Assembly: GCA_033398695.1 (NCBI GenBank) | Contig: CM065804.1 | Location: 33,845,001 to 33,909,000, forward strand | Origin: Orobanche coerulescens | Lineage: Eukaryota; Streptophyta; Magnoliopsida; Lamiales; Orobanchaceae | Direction of reading: 5' to 3' | DNA length: 64,000 bases | In this document: positions 54,638 through 64,000 of the stretch, in pieces | Position numbering within the stretch: position 1 is the first letter of the stretch | Layout: each line of letters begins with the position of its first letter | Program-made: the position numbers and the translations under genes | The notes under the pieces: model-generated | Seen by the model: the letters and a program-made list of their open reading frames with translations, nothing else | Database searches by the model: none | Told to the model about the DNA's origin: nothing

Positions 54638-56980
54638 TGTAATACCCGGTTGTAATTCATTCATTTTCATTCAGTAATTATCAGTCTGTAATTGTCACTC
54701 AGTGTATTTTCACTCAATTATAATCATTCATCAATCATGTTCATTCACCGTGTTCACCGTTCGGAAAAACTTCGAGTTGTGTATCGTTACTGTTCATTGT
54801 TTCAACTTTCCTCATATGAGTTCGACTTTGTTAGATCACCATTAATTTTTGGTAATTCCAAAAATTCTAAATCTTTGCAATATTATAGAGCATCGAGTTA
54901 GCTTTCCAATGGTTCAAACGGTGAGTCAATCGGAGTCCGGACGAGAGAGTTATGGTCTTTTTAGCTCACCCGCTCATTTTTTCAGCTTTTGGCCGATCAC
55001 TGCCGACCGGACTCGGTCGTGTCGTCCGACACGGCCCGTGCCGTACTCGTCCGGAAATGCCGAAGTATCTGCCCACAGGACTCGACCGTGTCGTTTGGCA
55101 CGGCCGAGTCGAACTCTTCCGGATAAGGCAGAACCGACTGCCGACACGCCCGACTGTGTCCCAGGACACGGTCGAGTCATGCCGAGTCGCTGTCGGACGG
55201 GTCACTGTCGGAAGGCCCTCCGCGCCGCGACCGTGTCAAGCAGGAAACGGTCGAGTCCCTGTCGGCCAGCTGTGCGACACGACCGTGCCGATCGGCACGG
55301 GCCGTGTCCGGCAGGGTAGTCAACCCCTATAAATTCATTTTTTGAGCATTTCAGCTCATTTTTTCCCCTTTTCTTCACCTACAACCGAGAGAGAGAGCTT
55401 GAGGGAGGGTTTTTCATTCACAAATCATTTGAGTGTTTGATTTTCTTCATCTCCTTTCGATCGTGAAGCCCGGATAATCAATCTAACGCGTGTTCTTCGG
55501 ATTATAGTACTTGAATCTTCAAGAGGTAATTCCTTCAACACTTTGGACTTCGATTTTGTGTTGAGATATGATGTTTTGGACGTTATAATCATGTTATATG
55601 AAGGGATATGTATATGATTATGAGTTTGTATAAGGATTCATTGGATTATTGAGGGATTATTCAAGAACACCTTGAATATCGAGTTGGAATTGGGGATTTT
55701 CGACTAATTGTTGTTATAATCACGTTTTTGGATATTCATAACGGATTATTGATCGTATTGGAGTTGTTTTGTTGGTTTGAAACACTTCTTGGGGGATTTA
55801 ATATTGGTATATTGAGGTTTGATTGTAAACAATCGGAGTTTGGACGCAACGTGTTCGATATAATGCCCCAATGAACTTAATTTAATCGTATCGACGTTTT
55901 GAATTCGTTATATTCGTGTTTGATTCTTATATTGAACGGATTGTTGGTAATTATATTTATTCAAGGTTGTACGAGCGACCGATATCTCAATTAGGATGTT
56001 GTTCGTGGATGGACATTCTTCATCGTTGTTGAGTAAGTTAATTCTTACTCGGTTAAAAGGATATTCATACCTTTTGTTGTTGATCATTCATAATCATAAC
56101 TCATTCATCATTGTATTAATCATATTAAAACTTGTTATTGTCAATTAATCACTTCAGTCATAAGGAACGACGGTTCCAATCTTTTCGTTGAGCTATCATT
56201 CATTTCATTATTACTCTCATCTCGGTGAGTCATTCTTGACTTTGTCAGATTATTATTTATTCATTGATATTCATTACGGTCATTCTCGTTCATATGACCT
56301 TCTGGGTTCATATTGCGTGGCCGGGTGCGGATGTGTGGAATTTTTAGTCGGGCACGTTATGGCCATGTATTGGGAGTGATACATTGGGTGTGCACACGGT
56401 AGCAGTTACCTCCGTGAGACTAATTAGGTACAAGGACGGGTGTGTCCGGTCATTCGTCTTGTACACTTGCACGTAACACTACGGGCGTACTATGATACCC
56501 CTCTTGGCGTAATTCATAACTAAGGATATTTCATAACTTCGATTAAATCATGATTGTGTATTTTTCAACCCTTGAGGATTGTTGTTACGTATGGCGGCCC
56601 GTTTGGGGATTTTGTTTTTCATGTCTTTGCAAGGCAAAGGCACGGGAGAACACGACGCCGAGGAGTCAGTGATACTAGAAAGGGCCCCGATGCATTGATC
56701 ACTTATTCAGTCATTTAAGTTTCCTTTATTTATTCCGCTGCAGACATTCCGTTTGAATACTCGTTTCATTCAGTGTTGTGTATTTTATCGCCACATAAGA
56801 TACACATGTATTCTATTTTATCCTGGGTGTGTTGTATGAAACTCCTAATCGGAGTAATTGATGTTGTAATGTGGTTCGGTACTACATTTACCCTGTGTAA
56901 TTCATCCTTTTTCATTCACCTGGTGGGTCCCAGTCGGGGGTCCACGGCACTGTAATATCCGCCTAGTTTGGGGTGTTACA
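54638..56980 (+). repeat. element D 3' LTR
   Basis: 2343 bases, near-identical to 47084-49421. Ends GGGGTGTTACA. Confidence 0.95.
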
Positions 56981-56985
56981 GGTGT
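56981..56985. repeat. target site duplication of element D, right copy
   Basis: GGTGT, followed by A and element C's 3' LTR. Confidence 0.9.
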
Positions 56986-56986
56986 A

Positions 56987-58240
56987 TGTAATACCCGGTT
57001 GTAATCCAGTCATTATCATTCAGTAATTATCATTCAGTTATTGTCACTCAGTAATTATTCACTCATTAATGATCATTCGTCGTTCATATTCACTCATTGT
57101 ATTCATCGATCAGAGCATTTGTATCGTACACCAGTTATTATTCGTCTTTCTACCTGGTTGGGGGATCGAACCGTAGTTATCATCATTATCTTCGTCGTAA
57201 TGGGCTGTGTGTAAGGAGTAGCGCACGCTACGTACTCTCTTTAGCGCGCGCTAATTGAGTATGGGTAGAGCACGCTACCTCTCATCATCAGCGCACGCTA
57301 GCATGGTTCAGGCAGATAGTCCAGAAGGTACTGGACTGCAGTTGAGTTGTAATAGCGCACGCTACGATTGGTAAGTAGCGCGCGCTAGTGAGTTCGGATA
57401 GCGCACGCTATGCTAGCAGTATAGCGCGCACTAAGGTCGATCACGAAGAGTCCAGTGGGTACTGGACTGATTTGGAATAATTCATAGCGTACGCTATGAA
57501 TGGATATTAGCGTACGCTAATGGTGTAGTAGCGCACGCTGAATTTTGGGTGTAGCGTACGCTATTGAGAGCAGATCAGAGAACAGGAGGTTCTGGAATCC
57601 AGTCACTGGACATTAGATATCAGTTAGCGCACACTAACTGTTTGGGTTAGCGCACACTAACGAGGCAGTCAGAGCTCACTGAAATATCCGGTTAACTCGC
57701 TAGCGCACGCTAAATATGGGGGCTTAGCGTGCGCTAAGATGGAACAGTATAAATAGGACAGTCAGCCCAGGTTTCGTCATTTCTCACTTCTCACTTCGTT
57801 TTTGGGCGATTCCGGGAGTTTTCGGGCAATTTGGAAGAATCTCTTTGAGCTGCACTCACCTATCATCATCTTCAAGTTTCAGAGTTGGATTAATCATCAT
57901 TTCATCCTCTCCAACACACCAAATCAAGGTAATTATTTCTTGGATTTAGAATTTCGTATTTTGAGTATCTTCCTTCCGTTCTCTTCGTGTAAGCTTGGAT
58001 TTATGTTGGAACATGTTAGATATGGATTATCTACCTTGGATAAATGTATTCCTACGGATTTATTGATATGTTTTTCGGATTTGATGAACATTTGGAGAAT
58101 TAATCAAGAACCCTTGATGTTGACTTTGGTTATTTTTGGGGGTTTCCGATTATAGTTGTCGTAACTTCGATTTGTGGTTTCCTATTGGAATATTGATATC
58201 AATGAAGGTGTTTTGTTGGATTTAACAACTCATTTTGGAC
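56987..58240 (+). repeat. element C 3' LTR, truncated
   Basis: Matches 38007-39305, including the palindrome array (57218-57736) and TATA box (57748-57755). Similarity stops at CTCATTTTGGA, after which a different LTR begins. Confidence 0.9.
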
Positions 58241-58800
58241 TAGCGTGCGCTATCCTTCCTTGATAGCGTGCGCTATCGGGCAGTCCAGAAGCTACTACAT
58301 TGCTTCGAAATTCATCTAACGTACGTAATGCCCATGCATTAGCGTACGCAAACAGGCGTTGACTTGATACAGTATCGTGCCCCCACATTCCGAAAGCATC
58401 CGCGATTACCGGGATTCCTTAGACCGATATGGAATTAGCGTGCGCTAATCATACGGTTTTAGCGTGCGCTAGCTCTACACGACAAACACTCGCTGACCTT
58501 ATCTGGACATGCGTCGAACATGGCCGGGTCCACCCGCCGAAAGCTAAGATTCCATTATTGGCGATATGATGTTAGCGTGCGCTAACCAACATGCGTTAGC
58601 GTGCGCTAACTGAATATAAAAATCAACCTGGCCTACCTGTCGGCAACCTTCCGGAACTAACCCAGCGAGTCGTTACGTACGTTAGGGGTCCTCCTTAGCG
58701 TACGTAACCGAACCTCTTAGCGTGTGCTAAGTATGCACCGTAGCGTACGCTAAGTATATATCTTAGCGCGCTAGGCATACCCTGTAGCGTGCGCTAACGT
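58241..58800. repeat. TAGCGTGCGCTA palindrome array, element E left LTR
   Basis: Many copies of TAGCGTGCGCTA and TAGCGTACGCTAA, plus GTTACGTACGTTA-type motifs in the same array, so both motif families meet here. A partial copy lies in the right LTR piece (60530-60660). Confidence 0.9.
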
Positions 58801-58991
58801 AGCTGTACTTAGCCATTTTCTGCTATTCTCGACCAACATCTCGACATACCAAACGATCATACGGCACAATGAATACATATACGCATTCAACAACATTGTC
58901 ATACGTTCACATCATCCTCAAGCACAATTATCCATCAACGACATCCAACATATAAACGAAAAAAAAATATCCGAAAAATCAGGGTATTACA

Positions 58992-59491
58992 CTCTACCCC
59001 CCTTAAAAATAAGTTTCGTCCTCGAAACTTGCAATCACTCGCACAAACAACATTTCAACGGGAATTCAAACTCACCAAGAATTATCGAATAATCCGAACA
59101 ACATACTTACAAGTCTGTGAAGTCGAAGATCTCCCGTGATACTAGCATGCGACTCCTAAACAAAGTCATACACACCAATATCGCAATTAGCAATTTAACA
59201 AAATCTCAAGGAAGAGTTCACATCCGTGACCACGGCCACGATTCTTCCTACTTTCAGCCAACATTCTGAAAGGCACACACGTGCGTAAGTATAATCCAAA
59301 TCGCACATTCTCGAAGTGACCAATTCCCAAGAATACCAAGCTATAAATGAAACTATTAAGCAAAATACAAGAAGAGTGAGAGGACTTACAAGTACCGGTT
59401 GCACTGTGATGATGGCAGAATAGTGATACTGTGGGCAAAAGACGACTCAATCGACCTAAAAGACCGACAGCCTAGGTATCCATAAACCTAA
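58992..59491 (-). other. element E interior
   Basis: On minus: non-coding sequence, then hairpin (plus 59011-59030, AAGTTTCG-TCCT-CGAAACTT) and purine tract. No recognisable gag or pol. A small minus frame at 59187-59450 has no known domain. Confidence 0.6.
59011..59030 (-). promoter_or_regulatory. hairpin before polypurine tract, element E
   Basis: 8-bp stem AAGTTTCG/CGAAACTT with loop TCCT, same location as in A, B, C and D. Confidence 0.75.
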
Positions 59492-59503
59492 GCTCCGATA
59501 CCA
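59492..59503 (-). promoter_or_regulatory. iMet primer binding site, element E
   Basis: TGGTATCGGAGC on minus, five bases from the LTR at 59509. Confidence 0.8.
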
Positions 59504-60069
59504 TATTCTGTAACACCCCCAAGTTATTCAGGGTATATTACAGCGCCGTGAGCCCCGCCGTGGGACCCACAAGGCTATTCATGCGCGGAACTGTAAACTT
59601 GACCGAGAAGGTCTAGATACAATGAAAATAAAGATAATACAAATGGAATTCAAAACCATAACCAATGAAACCATATACATCACCACACAAATCAATACCT
59701 CGGCAACACAGGCCGGAACATCAAGGAAAGTGAAATACAATACTCGAGTATTTAAAATCCATTCCAGTACAACAACACTGAATGGAGGAATCCAAAAGTA
59801 TAACCGGAGATAAGACACAGTATCACACTTGCCCATCATCTTCATGCTGACCCGATACCCGCCTGTCCGTTCTCCTGGAACCTGAAATACATAAAAAGTA
59901 TTTCTCCCATAAAGGGGTTAGCCGTCGAATAGCTAGTGCAAGTATATCAAGTATGAAACACAATACTCCTCGACAATAAAGTAAATGTAACCGTCAATTC
60001 ATCAATTCAAGACTAGTATTCCGGAATAACTAAATCTCATAGCATCTCATCAATACATACATGATCAAC

Positions 60070-60207
60070 CGTGGAACCGCACCAGAGGCTACGGAACCCT
60101 CACAGGACCCATCGGCCTGTCCCGGAGTGGTTAATTCATATTATCCATGGAATCGCACCAGAGGCTACGACACCCTCAGAGGACCCGTCGGCCCGTCCCG
60201 GAGTGGA
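60070..60207. repeat. two-unit tandem repeat in element E right LTR
   Basis: Two units of GCACCAGAGGCTACGRMACC..GTCCCGGAGTGG, about 80 bases apart. They are placed like the tandem units in the LTRs of A and B. Confidence 0.8.
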
Positions 60208-60821
60208 AATAAATAATTATGCCAAACATATATCTTACTTTCAAAGTCGAGAACGTACAATCATAAATATATACTTGCCTTAATAACCGCTACCGAATAC
60301 TCCGAAGAACACGGTTCGACCGGGAAGCTTCGAAACGCTCGATGCTATCGAAAGGAAATATGACAACAAACGGAAGGGTTCAACTTGGTTTCTTCACAAG
60401 AAACTCGTCTCTAACAACATATAATCAATAAATCATCGATTATACGAGGAAGAATAATCGTAGAACGCCCGAAAACCCCTCTATGACATTTTACCGGACA
60501 CCTTCCGGAACTAACCCAGCAAGTCGTTACGTACCTTAGGGGTCCTCCTTAGCGTACGTAACCGAACCTCTTAGCGTGTGCTAAGTATGCACCGTAGCGT
60601 ACGCTAAGTATATATCTTAGCGCGCGCTAGGCATACCCTGTAGCATGCGCTAACGTAGCCTACTTAGCCATTTTCCGCTATTCTCGACCAACATCTCGAC
60701 ATACCAAACGATCATACGGCACAATGAATACATATACGCATTCAACAACATTGTCATACATTCACATCATCCTCAAGCACAATTATCCATAAACGACATC
60801 CAACATATAAACGAAAATATA

Positions 60822-61478
60822 AGGTCTAGCGTGCGCTAGTGATGTGTTTTATAGAGAGGATAGACGAGTGCTGAGAGGCATTTTGTCCATTATCCTTCCT
60901 TCAGTCAATAGAGAGAGCCTTGGGAAGTACTTGAAGTTCTTAAACATTGAGAGATGATTCTCTTAAACAAGATTAAGATTGGAGAGCTCGGATTTAAGTA
61001 TTGTTCTTGAAGTTTTGGATGATTCTTGGAATGGAGTTCAATTCTTCTTCTTCGTGGTTCGTCCATACAAGGTAATCTTCATATCCCTTTGATAGTGGTT
61101 CCTTTTTTTTAAGGATTACTACTTGGGAGGGAGTATGTTGGGAATCGTGTATTTTGATGTTCGTCTTATTTCAATGTAAATGCATAAATTGGACTGTACT
61201 TTTATCCGCTGCGTGAGTATTTTGAAATGGCTTTTGGTATTTTGCCAACTGAATTTTATTTTGTAAAACCGATTCCCTAAACTGAGTTTTTGGCATTTTG
61301 GCCTTGATCGTTTTGACGGTATTTGGAAATTGATTTTTTTTTAGTATTTGAAAAATATTACCGTCATCGGTCTTTTTGGCATTTTTGAAATGACGTGGAA
61401 AATTGTGCTTAGCCTGGTAAATCCTTGTGAGAAGGGTTTACGGCGTGTAATATTCCCAGGAGGATCTGGGGTGTTACA
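60822..61478 (+). repeat. element F: gypsy LTR fragment, plus strand
   Basis: Contains TAGCGTGCGCTAG, then TTTTATAGAGAGG as TATA candidate. Ends GGATCTGGGGTGTTACA at 61478, followed by a TGGTATCA primer site. The LTR start is missing, apparently lost at the junction with E. Confidence 0.65.
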
Positions 61479-61482
61479 ATTA

Positions 61483-61490
61483 TGGTATCA
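61483..61490 (+). promoter_or_regulatory. primer binding site, element F
   Basis: TGGTATCA, four bases after the LTR end. Only 8 bases match the initiator-Met form. Confidence 0.5.
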
Positions 61491-62233
61491 TGTGATAATG
61501 TTATACGAGATTTATTGGAATTGTAATAAGAGATTTCGGATGTTGATATGCTTATTGAGATCTTCTTCATATGATGATAATGGTGTTGTTGCGATTCTTG
61601 AGGTTGTATGAATGGCATGATGAAGAAAATGGTAACATGGAGATATATACCTCGGATATGTTGTTCTGAACGTGATTTCGGATATTTCATGTTCTTGAAG
61701 AACTCTTGAATTATACGAGGTGATGAATTTTTTTAAGAAGTGTTGATGTTTTGAAAATGAATATGGAATATTCATATCTAGAGCTAAATTATGTGTTTGA
61801 AATAATATTCGTACAGGAATACGAATGTGGTTATGAGTTTGATGAGACTATTATTCATCTCTGGATTTGGAAGCCCATACGTATGGAGCAAATATTCAAG
61901 TCGAATGATTGGATTGTTTGATAACCTTTTTAATATGATTATCTATTGTTTTGAACCAGTCGGATTATTCGAATTGATGACGGTCATAAGTAAATTTTAA
62001 CGATGAATTTACGAGAAGGGAACCTTGTCAATTCGTATTTAAGAATTGAGTTTGGAACATTTAGGCCCTTATTATTGGTCCGAATTGGTTGCTGGTATGA
62101 TCATCATATTTCGACTCGTATTGTGGACAGGATTTGTAATTGTCTGAGTTGGATTGTTCAGACTGTGATTAGTCGAGATATGGTGAAACGGTTGAGTTTG
62201 TGGTTTGGTGGTGTTGATATTGGTCGTCATCGA
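61491..62233. other. element F interior, no gene seen
   Basis: AT-rich. An 82-codon frame at 62003-62251 has no known domain. Possibly a leader or worn gag. Confidence 0.4.
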
Positions 62234-64000
62234 TGTAACACCCCAAACTAGGCGGATATTACAGTGCCGTAGATCCCCAACTGGGACCCACCAGGCAAAT
62301 GAAAATGAATGAATTACACAAGATAAATGTAGTACCGAACTACATTACAGCAATAATTACTCCGACGAGGAGTTTAGTTACAACACACCAGGACAATACC
62401 GAATACTAGTGTATTTTATATGAAGATAAAATACACAACACTGAATGAAACGGAGTATTCAAATGAAAGTCTGCAGCGGAAAATAAAGGACAATAACATG
62501 AATAACTGAAAGATCGGGGCCCCCTACTAGTATCACTAGGACTCCTCGACATCAACATGCTATTCCCGTGCATTTGCCTTGCCATGACCTGAAAAACAAA
62601 ATCCCAAATGGGTCGCTTAAATGTAACAACAATCCTCAAGGGTTGAAAATACACAATCATGATTATATCTGAAGTTATGAAATATCTTTAGTTATGATTT
62701 ACGCTGAAGAGGAGTATCATAGTACGCCTGTAGTGTTCTGTGCGAGTGTACAAGACGAATGACCGGACACACCCGTCCTTGTACCTAATTAGTCTCACGG
62801 TGTAACGCTTTCCCGTGTGCACAGTCCAATGTATCACTCCCTATACATGGCCATAACGTGCCCGACTAAAAATTCCACACAGCCACACCCGGCCACGCAA
62901 TATGAACCCTGAATGTCATATGAAAGAGAATGACCGTAATGAATATCAAAGAATAAATAATAATCGACAAAGTTAAGAATGACTCACCGAGATGAGAGTA
63001 ATAATGAAGTGATGGATAGTTTTAATGGAATGGTTGAACCGCTGCTCAGTTAATGAAGTGATTGATCAACAATTACAAGTCTCAATATGATTAATACAAT
63101 GATGAATGAGTTATGATTATGAATGATCAACAACAAAAGGTATGAATGTCCTTTTAACCGAGTAAGAATTAACTTACTCAATACCGGTGACAATTATCCT
63201 TCCACGAACAACGTCCCAATTGAGATATTGGTCGCCGAACAACCTTAAATAATACAATTACCAAATCCGTTCAATATACGAATCAAACACGAATATAACG
63301 AACTCAAAACGTCGATACGACTAAACCAAGTCCATAGAGGCATTAAATCAAACACGTTGTATCCCAACTCCGATTGTTTACAATCAAACCTCAATATACC
63401 AATATCAAAATCCCCAAGAAGTGTTTCAAACCAACAAAACATCTCCAATATGATCAATAATCCGTTATGAATATCCAAAAACGTGATTATAACAACAATT
63501 AGTCGAAAATCCCCTATTCCAACTCGATTTTCAAGGTGTTCTCGAATAATTCTTCAATAATCCAATGAATCCTTATACAAACTCATAATCATATACATAT
63601 CCCTTCATATAACATGATTATAACGTCCAAAACATCATATCTCAATACAAAATCGAAGTCCAAAGTGTTGAAAGAATTACCTCTTGAAGATCCAAGTGTT
63701 TTAATCCGAAGAACACGCGTTAAATTGATTATCCGGGCTTCACGATCGAAAGGAGATGAAGAAAATCAAACACCCAAATGATTTGTGAAGGAAAAACCCT
63801 CCCTCAAGCTTCCTCTCTCGGTTGCAAGTGAAAAAAATGGGAAAGGAATGGAAGAAATGCTGAAAAAAACGAATTTAAGGGAGTTGACTGCCTGCCGGAC
63901 ACGGCCCGTGCCGATCGGCACGGTCGTGTCGCAGCACCGGCCGATACCGCCGATACCGGGCCGACAGCGACTCGACCGTGTCCTCGCTTGACACGGTCGC
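62234..64000 (-). repeat. element D-type gypsy LTR, minus strand, runs off the window
   Basis: Starts TGTAACACCCCAAACTAGGC, the reverse complement of the D LTR end, and follows that LTR backwards to the CACGG array at 63895-64000. No primer site lies left of it, so 62234 is an outer boundary. This is either the 3' LTR of a minus-strand element that continues to the right or a solo LTR. The expected target copy would be ATCGA (62229-62233). Confidence 0.85.

Larger units (their letters stand above)
47084..56980 (+). mobile_element. element D: Ty3/gypsy chromovirus inserted in element C
   Basis: LTRs 47084-49421 and 54638-56980, primer site TGGTATGGGAGC (49426-49437), gag 49919, pol to 54603, hairpin and purine tract. 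Flanked by GGTGT. Removing D rebuilds C's junction as purine tract, A, TGTAATACCCGG, the same layout as D's own 3' junction. The D LTRs are nearly identical to each other over 2.3 kb, so insertion was recent. Confidence 0.95.
38007..58240 (+). mobile_element. element C: Ty3/gypsy chromovirus, 3' LTR truncated, split by element D
   Basis: 5' LTR 38007-41856, primer site TGGTATCGGAGT (41861-41872), gag 42355, pol to 47051, hairpin, purine tract, then element D, then C's 3' LTR from 56987. That 3' LTR matches 38007-39305 and is lost after about 58240, so C's own target duplication (GACGT on the left) cannot be confirmed. C is clearly older than D: it has many more stops. Confidence 0.85.
58241..60815 (-). 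mobile_element. element E: rearranged minus-strand gypsy-type element with a tiny interior
   Basis: Left LTR part 58241-58991 ends (plus) GGGTATTACA. A purine-tract complement and hairpin follow, then only about 500 internal bases, primer site TGGTATCGGAGC on minus (59492-59503) and a second LTR starting TGTAACACCCCC at 59509. The two LTR pieces share only about 330 bases (58640-58970 and 60500-60800). Each has segments the other lacks, so one or both are rearranged. No protein domain. Confidence 0.65.

Noticed and set aside
38007..56980. C and D as one element with three LTRs by unequal recombination
   Set aside because: The GGTGT duplication flanks exactly D, and the LTRs of C and D differ in their middle part, so separate insertion explains it better.
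63785..63991. 68-codon frame at the right edge
   Set aside because: Lies in the D-type LTR and its CACGG array; not a gene.

Overview
This window is nuclear DNA of a flowering plant, probably a eudicot. It is almost entirely transposable elements nested in one another. The signs are Ty1/copia and Ty3/gypsy chromovirus retrotransposons, LTRs of 2-3 kb, iMet- and Asp-type primer binding sites, a Mutator-like element with spliced exons, and a CACTA element. I cannot name the species. I see no intact single-copy host gene and no rRNA, tRNA or CRISPR locus.

Layout. 1-5413: 3' part of a plus-strand Ty1/copia element with its 3' LTR. 5764-9310: a decayed Mutator-like element (MULE) whose transposase gene runs on into an OTU cysteine-protease domain. 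9311-12235: AT-rich sequence, a 900-bp inverted-repeat transposon (11099-11998) and a worn minus-strand gypsy LTR. 12236-37838: a three-level nest supported by three perfect 5-bp target duplications. The outermost is element B, a minus-strand gypsy-type element without coding sequence (12236-37838, AGAAC). Inside it is a minus-strand element with an Asp-type primer site (16685-33659, GTTTC), called the LARD here. Inside that is element A, a plus-strand chromovirus (20700-30240, GATAA). 38007-58240: a second nest, chromovirus C with chromovirus D (47084-56980, GGTGT) inserted 1 bp upstream of C's 3' LTR, plus a non-autonomous CACTA element (39877-41264) in C's 5' LTR. 58241-64000: pieces of at least three more gypsy LTRs.

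Most interesting: the LARD has no recognisable gag-pol. It carries two non-retroviral reading frames on its own coding strand. One is an intronless homologue of the cytokinin-activating enzyme LOG, cut in two by element A just before the conserved PGGxGTxxE motif. The other is a 181-residue Cys-rich basic protein whose pattern recalls plant RNA-virus nucleic-acid-binding proteins. I read it as a retrotransposon that acquired cargo genes, one able in principle to act on plant growth.

A second theme is LTR design. Unrelated LTR families here carry dense arrays of short palindromic GC-rich motifs (TAGCGCACGCTA, TTACGTACGTAA, CACGGCCGTG types) mostly just upstream of the TATA box. Elements C and D have closely related proteins but different arrays. 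A short hairpin lies next to the polypurine tract in every gypsy element whose 3' end is visible. Many reading frames are broken. Some stops fit decay of methylated cytosine, while some patches of mismatch between LTR copies look like consensus-sequence error.
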